Counted from the stretch's first letter, positions 15,334 through 24,158 are shown. The stretch is 32,254 nt of DNA from JAJZIH01 sp021785265 (GCA_027338645.1 DAHWSH010000062.1:1-32254), one strand, 5' to 3'. The notes: generated by a model not told the origin, from the sequence alone. Made by a program: numbers and translations.

Positions 15334-16616
15334 GCTCCAATGTCCTTGCGATACTGCATTCCGGCAAACTGCAGACTATCGATCCGGGCATAAACCCGGT
15401 CACGGGCGTGGGTCAGACTAGGTCCACGACCGGTGACGGCAAGAACCCGGCCTCCAGCGCACACGATCCGACCCTTGACCTTACGGGTTGCGCCATGAAA
15501 AACCTTGAGATCAGTGCCCTCTTCCGGCGCATCGAGGCCCTCGATTGGCTCGCCACCGCCGGACTGGGTTTCGGGGTATCCGGAAGCCGCAAGAATCGTT
15601 GTGAGTGCGGCTTCTGGACCAGAAGTCCAGTGAACTTCGTGCAGACGCTGCTCTACTGTGGCTTCAAAGATTACTGGAAGATCCTCAAGGAGCCGGAACA
15701 GAATGACCTGGGCTTCGGGATCCCCCAGACGGCAGTTGAATTCAAGGAGGTGGGGGTCCCCGCTTTTGTCGATCATGACTCCTGCATAGAGGAATCCTTG
15801 GTAGGGATGCCCCGATTGTGCGAGCGCTCGAAGGGTCGGCTCGATGATCTGGTGGCAGATGCGTGTTTCTAGTTCGGGGGTGACAAGATTGGCGGGTGAA
15901 AAAGCACCCATCCCCCCGGTATTCGGGCCGCGATTGCCATCCTCAAGCCTTTTGTGGTCCTGGGTGGGAGGACAGGGCAGATAGGTTGTCTCTTCGGCCA
16001 GAACGATATAGCTCGTTTCCCAGCCGTCTAGACATTCTTCAACGAGCAGGCCCTCCTGCCCACCGGGCAGCTGTGAGAGCTTACGGACCGCGGTTTCCGC
16101 CTCCTCTCGTGAGGTCGCGATCACGACCCCTTTCCCACCGCATAACCCGGATGCCTTGATCACGATCGGCAGGGGACAGGTCGCAACGTCTCGCAGGGCA
16201 TCTTCCGGCTTTTCGTGGATGCGGGCCGGTGCTGTCGGGATGCCATGCCGTTGGCAGAAACGTTTGCAGAAGATCTTTGACCCTTCGAGGCGGGCGGCAT
16301 CCTGCCTAGGACCAATGACGGCCGTTCCCTGGGCGGTCAGGCGATCGGATAGCCCAAGCATAAGCGGGGCTTCCGGTCCGATGACCACGAGATCCATGTT
16401 TTCCTGTCGAGCAAAATTGGCCAGAGTATCAACCTCGTGGGAGTCGATTGAAATGTTTCGGGTTTTGGGCTCCCGACTGGTTCCAGCATTGCCCGGAGCC
16501 ACCCACAATGCCTGGGTTTCTGATGAACGGGAGAGCGCCCAGACCAAGGCATGTTCCCGTGCGCCCTGGCCGACGACGAGGATTCGCGCACTCTTTCCGG
16601 CTCCCCGATGGTTCAT
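15330..16616 (-). CDS. purD: Phosphoribosylamine-glycine ligase (GARS)
   Basis: A 428-residue ATP-grasp enzyme for step 2 of purine synthesis: phosphoribosylamine + glycine + ATP to GAR. The N-terminal ILVVGQGAREHALVWAL is the PurD Rossmann signature. KASGLCGGKGVVIA is the ATP-grasp glycine loop, and QDHKRLEDGNRGPNTGGMGA is highly typical. EFNCRLGDPEAQ provides the metal ligands. The length is normal. The start is ATG 16616, 18 bp after purH. It is the third gene of the fis-purH-purD-GNAT unit. Confidence 0.96.
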   Translation of the reverse strand: MNHRGAGKSARILVVGQGAREHALVWALSRSSETQALWVAPGNAGTSREPKTRNISIDSHEVDTLANFARQENMDLVVIGPEAPLMLGLSDRLTAQGTAVIGPRQDAARLEGSKIFCKRFCQRHGIPTAPARIHEKPEDALRDVATCPLPIVIKASGLCGGKGVVIATSREEAETAVRKLSQLPGGQEGLLVEECLDGWETSYIVLAEETTYLPCPPTQDHKRLEDGNRGPNTGGMGAFSPANLVTPELETRICHQIIEPTLRALAQSGHPYQGFLYAGVMIDKSGDPHLLEFNCRLGDPEAQVILFRLLEDLPVIFEATVEQRLHEVHWTSGPEAALTTILAASGYPETQSGGGEPIEGLDAPEEGTDLKVFHGATRKVKGRIVCAGGRVLAVTGRGPSLTHARDRVYARIDSLQFAGMQYRKDIGA

Positions 16617-16634
16617 GCTTCTCCAGCGATAGGA

Positions 16635-18176
16635 TCAGTGACGAAAATGGCGTAGGCCAGTAAGCAGCATGGCCATGTTCCGGGTGTCCGCGGCCACAAT
16701 CGCGTCCCGATCCTTGAGAGAGCCGCCCGGCTGGATGATGGCGGAGATACCGAGGGCACCGGCGGTCTCGACCACATCCGGGAATGGCAGAAATCCGTCT
16801 GATGCGAGAACGGCCGATTCCAGGGGAAACCCGGCCCGACTGGCTTTTTCCTTAGCGATGAGAAGGCTGTCCGGTCGGTTGGGTTGCCCGCCGCCGATAC
16901 CCACCGTCCGGCCCTGCCGGACGAGAACGATGGCATTCGAGGGGACCGATCGGGCGACGTGCCATGCGAGTCTGAGATCTGCCCATTCGCCGTCGGTAGG
17001 CTGGCGACGAGTGACGCATTGTACCCGGGCTTCGTCGAGAAGAATCTGGTCTGTTTCCTCGATCACATACCCGCCAGCGGCTGACCGGAGTATCTCAGTG
17101 GGAAGGGTTCCCCGGTCTGTGTCATGGAGCTGGACGGCACGGACTTTGGGCCGCTTGTGGAGAAACACCAGTCCTTCCGGCGTGAAACTGGGGGCGATTA
17201 GAATTTCGACAAACTGCCGTTCAAAAATGGAAGCCAGCAGGTTGGCATCGACTGGCCGGTTCAGGGCGATGATTCCTCCAAACGCGGAGACTGGATCGGC
17301 TTCGTAGGCCATTTGGTAGGCTTCAATGGGGTCTCTGGCAAGTGCCATCGCACAAGGGCTCGCGTGCTTGACAATCACACAGGCGATCCCGGACACTTGC
17401 CGGATGCAGGAGGAGGCAGCCTCAATATCCAGAAGGTTGTTGTAGGAAAGTGGCTTGGTTTCGCCGGAGACCAGGGTCCACGAGGGAGTGTGCATAGGGT
17501 TGATGTAAAAGGCGGCGCGTTGGTGGGGGTTATCCCCGTATCGGAGTTCGAAGCCAAGTTCGAGCGAAACTGGAAAATATTCCGGCCATTTCGCTTGCGG
17601 TTCAGGGAGGGGGGGGGTGAGCCAACGGGCGATCAGTGCATCGTAGCTTGCGGTCAGCCGGAAGGCCTTGGCAGCCAGCTGGTGTCGTTCTCTTTGGCTC
17701 AAAGTGCCTTCATCCCGTAGGCGTTCGCTGATCCAGCCATAGTCTGAAGGGTCGACGATGACGGTGACCCGTTCATGATTTTTGGCGGCAGCCCGAATCA
17801 TTGCGACCCCCCCGATGTCGATCTGCTCGATCAGGTCCTCTGCGGGTGGATGTTGCGCCCATGTTTCCACGAAGGGGTACAGGCTCACAATCACATAGTC
17901 AATGGGTTCGGTACCCCGAGCACGGAGTTCCGCGAGATCCCCGGGACGAGCCAGAATGCCGGCATGGAGCTCGGGGTGCAGGGTTTTGACCCGTCCTCCC
18001 AACAGTTCGGGAGATCCGTATTGTTCGGCAACCGACTGGACCGAAATCCCCCGGCTCCTGAGATATTCGGCAGTTCCGTCGGTTGCCAGCAATAAAATTC
18101 CAGCCTGGACTAGCTGTTTCGCAAAGTCTGACGCACCTGACCGCTCGGAGAGACTGAAAAGCGCCCACGCACTCAT
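16635..18176 (-). CDS. purH: Bifunctional AICAR transformylase / IMP cyclohydrolase
   Basis: Catalyses the last two steps of IMP synthesis. The N-terminal MGS-like IMP cyclohydrolase domain has ALFSLSERSG, GGRVKTLHPELHAGIL and AAAKNHERVTVIVDPSDYGW. The C-terminal AICAR transformylase domain has RYGDNPHQRAAFY and KHASPCAMA, the active-site Lys-His pair; most family members read KHxNPCG here, so the Asn to Ser and Gly to Ala changes are minor oddities. ATG 18176 gives 513 residues with AGGG a few bases upstream; GTG 18215 would add 13 residues. A run of nine C on the coding strand (17617-17609) lies in the linker between domains and encodes a Pro-rich stretch. Confidence 0.95.
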   Translation of the reverse strand: MSAWALFSLSERSGASDFAKQLVQAGILLLATDGTAEYLRSRGISVQSVAEQYGSPELLGGRVKTLHPELHAGILARPGDLAELRARGTEPIDYVIVSLYPFVETWAQHPPAEDLIEQIDIGGVAMIRAAAKNHERVTVIVDPSDYGWISERLRDEGTLSQRERHQLAAKAFRLTASYDALIARWLTPPLPEPQAKWPEYFPVSLELGFELRYGDNPHQRAAFYINPMHTPSWTLVSGETKPLSYNNLLDIEAASSCIRQVSGIACVIVKHASPCAMALARDPIEAYQMAYEADPVSAFGGIIALNRPVDANLLASIFERQFVEILIAPSFTPEGLVFLHKRPKVRAVQLHDTDRGTLPTEILRSAAGGYVIEETDQILLDEARVQCVTRRQPTDGEWADLRLAWHVARSVPSNAIVLVRQGRTVGIGGGQPNRPDSLLIAKEKASRAGFPLESAVLASDGFLPFPDVVETAGALGISAIIQPGGSLKDRDAIVAADTRNMAMLLTGLRHFRH

Positions 18177-18227
18177 AAAACCCTGCCCCGGATCTTCATC
18201 GGGCTTCTCCGTCACTCCGGCTGCGGG

Positions 18228-18584
18228 TCATGCAGGTCGGGAGTGATTGGGTAAGCCGTGTGCACGCAACTTTTTGCGGAGCGTAACCCGACTTACTCCC
18301 AAGAGTCTCGCGGCTTCCGTCTGGTTTCCCTGCGTATGTTCTAGGGCGACCTGGATCAGGGGTTTCTCGATTTCACGCAGGACGAAATCGTAGAGGTTGC
18401 GCGGTTTATTTCCATTCAACTCTTTGAAATATCGTCGAAAAGCCTGTGCAGCGAAGTGTCTTAAAGATTGGCTGGAAGGTATTTCCTCGCCATTCTGAAA
18501 TGGTTCATGTAGTGAGGGTGTTGATCGTTTTTTGTCGTTCGGGTTCATGGTGCTGCTAGGACCGACCGTTCTTCGGGAGGTCAT
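18228..18584 (-). CDS. fis: Fis family DNA-binding protein
   Basis: About 118 residues from ATG 18584, which has a GGGGG stretch a few bases upstream. TTG 18620 (130 residues) and ATG 18548 (106 residues) are alternatives, the last being nearest to the usual length of about 98. The C-terminal helix-turn-helix NQTEAARLLGVSRVTLRKKL is the Fis/NtrC-type DNA-binding domain, preceded by the dimer helices (LYDFVLREIEKPLIQVALEH). The N-terminus is longer and Ser/Lys-rich compared with E. coli Fis. Fis is a nucleoid protein and growth-phase regulator. Its place upstream of purH is typical of many non-enteric proteobacteria. Confidence 0.9.
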   Translation of the reverse strand: MTSRRTVGPSSTMNPNDKKRSTPSLHEPFQNGEEIPSSQSLRHFAAQAFRRYFKELNGNKPRNLYDFVLREIEKPLIQVALEHTQGNQTEAARLLGVSRVTLRKKLRAHGLPNHSRPA

Positions 18585-18744
18585 ATTACCCCCGTATCCG
18601 CGTCTTCGGCCACTTGACAAAAGTAAAATTGAGTGGAAACCCGGTCCCGGAAGCGGACTATTTTCTCGGAACCTTAATGTTGAGTCGCATATGCCACTCT
18701 AATTGATTGACTCCGGTCGGAAAGCTGGGATGCCCGGATTGTTT

Positions 18745-19767
18745 CTATGGACTCCCACAGAAGGTCGCGTTTCCCTGGGGTGGCAAGCAGGACCTCAGGC
18801 TGAATCCAACGGCTTTCGCTCCAGGATCAATCACGCGGAGCCTGAACCCAACCGCGCCATGGGCTGGGATTATCGGGTCTCGAGTTTGGATCGGGAGGTA
18901 GTCTGCCGGGGGGAACACGCCTTCGTCCACGATTCGGCCCTCGAGGTTGGTAAAGCGGACCAGCAGTTGCGGGAAAGCCAGTCCATGGGTTGATGCATTG
19001 AACAGAGTTCCTTCGATCGCAAGCCCGCCTGGTGCGCTCTTTGACTTTCTGACCTCTGCGGACAGGATACGGACTTGCGCTGGCGAGAGGGGTGCCTTCC
19101 CCGAGGAAGGCGATTCCAGGGTAGGGCTCAGGGAAACGATGTCCGGTGTTCGCCCATGGCGGCTGATGGCTAAGGCCTCAAAGATGATCAGACCAATCGC
19201 CAAGACAGAGCCGATGGCCCAGAAGGCAGAACTTCTGTGCTCCAGAAGGGAATTTCCTGGAGGTTTTTGCGGTGGGATGACGGATTCGGGTTCGATCTCA
19301 GTCTCAGCTGTCCTTATGCCGGAACGGGATGCGAGGAGTGCCGCAGGTATCCGGGCATCAGGGTCACCGATCTCTGCGTGAATGGACAGGGCCTCGCTGA
19401 CAGGTGAAGCCTTGGTCGTGTCATCACTCGGGGATTCGAGGGGTGATGCCGATGCCGCAAGCCCGGGAACCAGCTCCTGGAGGTGGAGATTTTCCTCACG
19501 GGCTTCAGGTTGCAGGCCAAGGACAGGCTCCGGTTCTTGGTGGGGTTCGACCTGGATCGGACGAACGGCTAGGCTCGGGTTCTGATTCTCGAGCCCGATC
19601 GGCCTTGGTGACTGGATACCCTCCTTGAGAGTGGGTTCATCGAGGAGGGAGGATTCAGCCAGAAAAGTCTGGCCACAGTGCCCGCAACGAACCCAGCCGT
19701 CCGCAACCGCCAGTTGTTCCTTGCGTACACGGAACCATGTCCCGCATCGGTCACAGCGGGTCAGCAT
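18745..19767 (-). CDS. Zinc-ribbon (MJ0042-type) DUF3426 membrane protein
   Basis: A 340-residue protein. The N-terminal zinc ribbon has Cys5/Cys8 (CDRC) and Cys28/Cys31 (CGHC). An Ala/Glu/Pro-rich linker follows, then a single membrane segment (about 182-201) and a C-terminal DUF3426 domain (about 230-340) predicted to be on the other side of the membrane. The function is not established. The gene is usually found between prmA and fis; here prmA is missing from the spot. ATG 19767 has only a weak ribosome site. About 100 bp separate it from accC. Confidence 0.88.
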   Translation of the reverse strand: MLTRCDRCGTWFRVRKEQLAVADGWVRCGHCGQTFLAESSLLDEPTLKEGIQSPRPIGLENQNPSLAVRPIQVEPHQEPEPVLGLQPEAREENLHLQELVPGLAASASPLESPSDDTTKASPVSEALSIHAEIGDPDARIPAALLASRSGIRTAETEIEPESVIPPQKPPGNSLLEHRSSAFWAIGSVLAIGLIIFEALAISRHGRTPDIVSLSPTLESPSSGKAPLSPAQVRILSAEVRKSKSAPGGLAIEGTLFNASTHGLAFPQLLVRFTNLEGRIVDEGVFPPADYLPIQTRDPIIPAHGAVGFRLRVIDPGAKAVGFSLRSCLPPQGNATFCGSP

Positions 19768-19870
19768 CGCAGGAACCGGCAGACCTTGATGGAATCAGAA
19801 CCTTCTGAATGACACCCTGTTTGACAGGGTCCGGGGGTGACAGGCGGTTGACGGGCGAGAACCATGGATC

Positions 19871-21226
19871 TCATTTTGCCGTCATGCGGTTTTCCAGTTT
19901 CTTAGTCAGGAAATGGATATCGAGCCCTCCTTGTTTCACTGCCTCGTCATGCAGCAGTTCAAGATGGAGGGGGATATTGGTGGCGATGCCCTCCACGACC
20001 GTTTCCTGGAGTGCCGCCTGCATGCGTGAGATGGCTTCATCCCGTGTTTCCCCAAAGGCGATGATCTTGGCGACCAGAGAATCGTAGTAGGGAGGGACCC
20101 GGTATCCGGAATACAGGTGAGAATCTACCCGGATACCGGGCCCTCCCGGGGGGATCCACTGGGAGACCAGACCCGGGGAGGGCATGAAGTTGGTAGGTGT
20201 CTCGGCGTTGATCCGGCATTCAATGGCGTGTCCACGGAATGTGATATCCCGTTGTCGGATCCGCAGGGGTTCACCGGAGGAAATTCGGATCATTTCTTTG
20301 ACCAGATCCACGCCGGTAATAGCCTCGGTAATTGGATGTTCGACCTGGATCCGCGTATTCATCTCGATGAAATGAAACTCGCCGTTTTCATAGAGAAACT
20401 CGAAAGTACCCGCTCCCCGGTAACCGATTTTCTGGCAGGCCTGAACGCATCGCTCGCCGAGTTGCCGACGCTGCCGGTCCGAAATTCCGGGGGCCGGTGC
20501 CTCCTCGATGATTTTTTGATGACGGCGTTGCATGGAGCAGTCACGCTCACCGAGGTGAATCGCATTACCTTGGCCATCCGCCAGGACTTGGACTTCGATA
20601 TGGCGCGGAGCGGACAAGTAGCGTTCAAGGTAGACGTTGGGATTGCCAAAGGCAGCTTGGGCTTCAGCCCGGGTCAGATCGATTGCATGAACCAGGGCAG
20701 CATCGCTGTGCACCACCCGCATGCCACGCCCTCCGCCTCCACCTGCTGCCTTGATCATGACCGGGTAGCCGATGCTCCGGGCGATCCGATGGATCTCCGA
20801 GGAGTCCGTACCCAAGGGTCCATCGGATCCCGGGATCGTCGGAATGCCCGAAGTCTTCATGCACTGGATCGCCGAGACCTTGTCACCCATGAGTCGGATC
20901 GTTTCTGGTTTGGGTCCGATGAAAATGAAACCGCAGGACTCGACCGCTTCCGCGAAATCAGCATTTTCCGAGAGAAAACCGTATCCCGGGTGGATGGCTT
21001 GGACGTCCAATGCCTCAGCGGCGCTGATAAGTGCCGGGATGTTGAGGTAGCTTTTAGCCGAAGGTGCAGGCCCGATGCATAAGCGCTGATCCGATAGCCG
21101 GACGTGTTTCAGATTCTGATCAACAGTCGAATGCGCGGCCACCGTTTTGATCCCGAGTTCCTGACAAGCTCTTAAAATACGCAGTGCAATTTCACCGCGG
21201 TTGGCGATCATCACCTTTTCTAGCAT
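19871..21226 (-). CDS. accC: Acetyl-CoA carboxylase biotin carboxylase subunit
   Basis: A 451-residue ATP-grasp enzyme that carboxylates the biotin of AccB, the first half-reaction of fatty-acid synthesis. The N-terminus KVMIANRGEIALRILRACQELGI is diagnostic. KAAGGGGGRGMR is the glycine-rich ATP loop, ERDCSMQRRHQKIIEEAPAP the nucleotide/carbonate site, and FIEMNTRIQVEHPITE holds the catalytic Glu and Arg. Length is standard (about 450). ATG 21226 is 15 bp after the accB stop. Confidence 0.97.
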   Translation of the reverse strand: MLEKVMIANRGEIALRILRACQELGIKTVAAHSTVDQNLKHVRLSDQRLCIGPAPSAKSYLNIPALISAAEALDVQAIHPGYGFLSENADFAEAVESCGFIFIGPKPETIRLMGDKVSAIQCMKTSGIPTIPGSDGPLGTDSSEIHRIARSIGYPVMIKAAGGGGGRGMRVVHSDAALVHAIDLTRAEAQAAFGNPNVYLERYLSAPRHIEVQVLADGQGNAIHLGERDCSMQRRHQKIIEEAPAPGISDRQRRQLGERCVQACQKIGYRGAGTFEFLYENGEFHFIEMNTRIQVEHPITEAITGVDLVKEMIRISSGEPLRIRQRDITFRGHAIECRINAETPTNFMPSPGLVSQWIPPGGPGIRVDSHLYSGYRVPPYYDSLVAKIIAFGETRDEAISRMQAALQETVVEGIATNIPLHLELLHDEAVKQGGLDIHFLTKKLENRMTAK

Positions 21227-21241
21227 AGAAGATTGTCCGGT

Positions 21242-21688
21242 TTACTCGATGATGAAAAGCGGCTGATCGTACTCGACCGGTGTTGCGTTCTCGGCCAGAA
21301 TAGCTTTGACCACTCCTCCCTTGTCACTCTGAATCTGGTTCATCATCTTCATCGCTTCGATGATGCACAGGGTATCACCGGCCTTGATAGTCTGGCCAAC
21401 CTCAACGAAAGGGGGTTTGTCAGGTGCGGCTGATCGGTAGAAAACACCCACCATGGGAGCCTGAATCGTATGGCCTGGGAGCGGGGGAAGGGGGGTCGAA
21501 GATTCCGAGGATATGACTGGCGGAAGGGGGGCTTGAGTCACTGCGGTTGCCGCGGCAGTTGGCACGAGCACCGGTTGCGTGGTGAGGCGGCTGATACGAA
21601 CCCGTTCCTCTCCTTCGGTGATTTCGATTTCACTGATCCCGGAAGTTTCGAGCAATTCGATCAGCTTCTTGACCTTACGGATGTCCAT
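21242..21688 (-). CDS. accB: Biotin carboxyl carrier protein of acetyl-CoA carboxylase
   Basis: 148 residues from ATG 21688, with a strong GGGAGG site 6 bases upstream; the frame is open further upstream but the family N-terminus is MDIRKVKKLIELL. The middle (about 36-75) is an Ala/Pro-rich linker. The C-terminal biotinyl domain carries EAMKM with Lys114 as the biotin attachment site and the GVFYRSAAPDKPPFV thumb. The carrier shuttles the carboxyl group from AccC to AccAD. Its ribosome site and first codons lie inside the end of aroQ (14-bp overlap). Confidence 0.96.
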   Translation of the reverse strand: MDIRKVKKLIELLETSGISEIEITEGEERVRISRLTTQPVLVPTAAATAVTQAPLPPVISSESSTPLPPLPGHTIQAPMVGVFYRSAAPDKPPFVEVGQTIKAGDTLCIIEAMKMMNQIQSDKGGVVKAILAENATPVEYDQPLFIIE

Positions 21689-22157
21689 GTTGGGCCTCCC
21701 GAGGAAGTGAAGTCGGATGGTGTAGAAACTGGAGTGCTGCCTCGAGTGCGAGGTCATAGCTTAACGGGCCGAAACCACTCACGAGACCGATTGCCAGATC
21801 AGTGAAATGGGAATGTGTCCGGTAGTGTTCACGTCGTGCAGGATTGCTGAGGTGAACCTCGATAAAGGGAAGCTGAACTGCCAGCACGGCATCACGCAGA
21901 GCCAGGCTGGTGTGTGTGAAAGCTCCCGGGTTGAAGAGTGCGACCCGATTTTTTTCGAGTTCAAGCGCATGGATATGGTCAATAATCGCACCCTCTGAGT
22001 TGCTCTGGAAATGTGAGGATCGATATCCTGCCTCATGGATCCGTCGGGTTAGCCGGCCGATGATTGAGGCCAACGATTCGTTGCCGTAAAGTTCGGGTTC
22101 CCGGGTACCCAAAAGATTGAGATTGGGCCCGTTAATAACTGCGATGAGTGCTGCCAC
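21675..22157 (-). CDS. aroQ: 3-dehydroquinate dehydratase, type II
   Basis: 160 residues from GTG 22157, preceded by GGAGG at 6 bases; this beats the longer TTG start at 22178. It converts 3-dehydroquinate to 3-dehydroshikimate in aromatic amino acid synthesis; the active enzyme is a dodecamer. INGPNLNLLGTREPELYG near the N-terminus holds the catalytic Tyr (in LYG) and Arg. NPGAFTHTSLALRDA and EVHLSNPARREHYRTHSHF are conserved, though the last segment differs slightly from the common RE-FRHHS form. aroQ-accB-accC is a frequent proteobacterial order. Confidence 0.95.
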   Translation of the reverse strand: MAALIAVINGPNLNLLGTREPELYGNESLASIIGRLTRRIHEAGYRSSHFQSNSEGAIIDHIHALELEKNRVALFNPGAFTHTSLALRDAVLAVQLPFIEVHLSNPARREHYRTHSHFTDLAIGLVSGFGPLSYDLALEAALQFLHHPTSLPREAQHGHP

Positions 22158-22342
22158 GCAAGCCCTCCATCGAGTCAAGCCGACCGAATGGCCTCATGAT
22201 CTGCGAAGATAATGGTTTTTCGTCGCTAAAAAAGCTCATATCACAGCATTTTGCATGATTTTGGTTTTTTTGTCCATGAGGGGACCCCAAAAGCCATAGA
22301 TGCTGACTCGGCCGTGGGATTCTCCCGGATTCTGACGAGCGG

Positions 22343-22876
22343 TTAATTTTCGGGGTTAGCGAGAAGGGCAGTCAGGCTGTGCGGGTCGAGCTGACCGAGA
22401 TGCCTGGCAATGATTTGGCCCTGCCGGTTCAAAAGAAGGGTGATGGGCAAACCGACCAAAGTGATATGGAAACGGGCCATGAAATCGCCCTCTTTCTGAG
22501 GCACGACGAAAACAGGATAGGCCAGTTTTTTCTGGTGCAGAAAACGATAGACCGGGCGTCTGGCATCAAGCGCGATACCGACAATCGCCAGATGATGGTC
22601 TCGAACCTTGCGGGAGGTCCGGGCGAGATGATTGAGGAGAGGAATTTCTTTGCGACAAGGCTCGCACCAGGGCGCCCAGAAGTTGACCAGTGTTTCCGGC
22701 GGCCAAGGATGCTCAGGGAAGAAAAAATCCTTCCGGTTGAGACTTTTGAGTGCTACGTTCCTGAGGTCAGCAGACGGTGGCTGTTCCATTGGGGATTCAA
22801 ACAGTAAGAAGCCGGCGATAGCAGCTAGGACTGCTGGACCCATGATCCAAAGAATTTGATGAGAACGTGGCTTCAT
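22343..22876 (-). CDS. TlpA-like thiol:disulfide interchange protein
   Basis: 177 residues from ATG 22876, which overlaps the cutA stop as ATGA. An N-terminal membrane anchor (about residues 8-26) is followed by a periplasmic thioredoxin fold. The active site is WAPWCEPCRKEIPLL with Cys71 and Cys74. IVGIALDARRPVYRFL and GLPITLLLNRQGQII are typical of the TlpA/ResA/CcmG group. Such proteins reduce periplasmic thiols, for example in cytochrome c maturation or copper-site assembly; the exact target is not clear. In many genomes cutA is next to dsbD; here the partner is this TlpA-like protein instead. Confidence 0.9.
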   Translation of the reverse strand: MKPRSHQILWIMGPAVLAAIAGFLLFESPMEQPPSADLRNVALKSLNRKDFFFPEHPWPPETLVNFWAPWCEPCRKEIPLLNHLARTSRKVRDHHLAIVGIALDARRPVYRFLHQKKLAYPVFVVPQKEGDFMARFHITLVGLPITLLLNRQGQIIARHLGQLDPHSLTALLANPEN

Positions 22877-23205
22877 GATGAAGTTTCCGCTGGGATGACT
22901 GCGGATTCGAGCCAATGCCGATAGTTGGGTTCCAGATCGTGTAAAGCTACTGAAACGATCTCCGGAACGGCGTAGCTATGGTGCTCGCGGATTAGACGTT
23001 CAATGTCCGGATAGCGTTCGGCCTCACTTTTAACAATCAACAGGTACTCCGCGGAGATTTCGATTGTTTCGTTCCAGCGATAGGTGGACTGCAGAGGCCC
23101 GATCCGGTTCACGCAGGCAGCCAGCCGGGATTCAACCAGAGTTTTGGCCAGACGGTCGGCTTCTGTGAGATCTGCAACAGTTGTGAAAACAAAAATTGCT
23201 TTCAT
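22873..23205 (-). CDS. cutA: Divalent-cation tolerance protein CutA
   Basis: A 110-residue trimeric cytoplasmic protein of the PII-like fold. ADRLAKTLVESRLAACVNRI and STYRWNETIE are the CutA signatures, and SYAVPEIVSV near the C-terminus is highly conserved. It has been linked to copper tolerance, but its biochemical role remains unsettled. Start ATG 23205; length is normal. First gene of a pair with the TlpA-like protein. Confidence 0.95.
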   Translation of the reverse strand: MKAIFVFTTVADLTEADRLAKTLVESRLAACVNRIGPLQSTYRWNETIEISAEYLLIVKSEAERYPDIERLIREHHSYAVPEIVSVALHDLEPNYRHWLESAVIPAETSS

Positions 23206-23673
23206 GGTTGGCGGTTTCCTGGAATATCCAGTGTTCCACCTTCGGGGCGGTGGCCCATGTCAAGATCGGGAAGACCGTGTGACACTCTGCGCCCTACTTA
23301 AGCGGGTGAGTTTCTAGACAGGGCACGCGCGTTCTTGGTTCTCCCTGATGGGGATTCCCCAAAGGAGGGCCCTTCACGGCGCTCGAGGGTGGAAACCCTG
23401 TTCCCCGGCGAGTTCGCCTGTCGCGCTTTGAGGTCGAGATTCCGGCACTCGATCCACACCCGAGCTGCTCCATCTGGGGCGTACAAAGGATAGGCTGCCA
23501 CCGCCGGGAAATGCCATTTAACGGAATAATGAGTAGCCGTTCCATGGGTGGTATTTTAGCGCCCAGCCGTATAGCCGGCAATCCGATGAACGAACATCAG
23601 CTGACCCTATAACTTCAGGTGAGCTAAAAGTGTATCGCGTTCAAGTTTTCTCACAAACGCGAACTTGTGTCCC
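23206..23673. other. Intergenic stretch upstream of cutA with no recognised gene
   Basis: In these 468 bp I see no convincing gene. Minus-strand frames stay open over about 70-95 codons at 23294-23581, giving Arg/Gly/Pro-rich peptides without family resemblance or a good ribosome site. It should include the promoter of cutA. A decayed gene cannot be excluded. Confidence 0.4.
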
Positions 23674-24039
23674 TTAGGAACTCTCATCCAGGCTTTCCAA
23701 TCCCCACGGACTGGTTGCTGTTTGTGCCCGGGCCAAGATCTCCCGGTTGCGTTGCTCATCAGAACGGCACCGGTCTAGTGCCTGCCAGAGGGTACGTTCC
23801 GAACGCAGTTGCCAAAGAGGAACCTCTGGGTCTTGATCCCTAAGGCGTTGCTCCCGTTCTGAAGCGGTCAGAGAAAGGAGCTCGATGATATGGCTTTGGG
23901 CGGTCTCGGGAAGAAGCGCTTGAGTGTTGTCAGGTGACAGGAGCCAGCATTCGGCCAGCCCGTGGAGAAGGTAACGATTGATATCCTGAATCAATCCGAG
24001 ATAAAGTGACTGCACATCCTTGATCCTATTTTGAGACAT
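23674..24039 (-). CDS. Hypothetical 121-residue protein, possibly FlhD-like
   Basis: A soluble, helical, acidic 121-residue protein with no membrane segment. The start ATG 24039 has GGGTG about 5 bases upstream. The segment LIQDINRYLLHGLAECWLL resembles the N-terminal helix of FlhD (IYDINLSYLLLAQRLI), and the following IIELLSLTASEREQRLRDQD matches FlhD spacing (AALTLPQMVKLAETNQ). These are comparisons from memory and are weak. FlhD normally works with FlhC, which is not in the window. If it is not FlhD-like, then its function is unknown. It stands alone between cutA and degQ; the 156 bp to the degQ stop contains a G/C hairpin. Confidence 0.65.
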   Translation of the reverse strand: MSQNRIKDVQSLYLGLIQDINRYLLHGLAECWLLSPDNTQALLPETAQSHIIELLSLTASEREQRLRDQDPEVPLWQLRSERTLWQALDRCRSDEQRNREILARAQTATSPWGLESLDESS

Positions 24040-24158
24040 GGAACACCCGCGAGGTTTGGTGGCGACGACTTCCAGTCTACGGGATAATGGAACTCTACAT
24101 ACAGTGCTTACTCGTCAATAAATGATAGATTTCCGGATTTAGATCCACTCCTCCACAA

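Noticed and set aside
20117..21082. 321-codon open frame on the plus strand
   Set aside because: It is fully antisense to accC, whose protein is strongly conserved; the frame is open only because of accC codon use.
23294..23581. 95-codon minus-strand frame upstream of cutA
   Set aside because: Low-complexity Arg/Gly/Pro-rich peptide with no ribosome site and no known relatives; listed only as part of the intergenic region.
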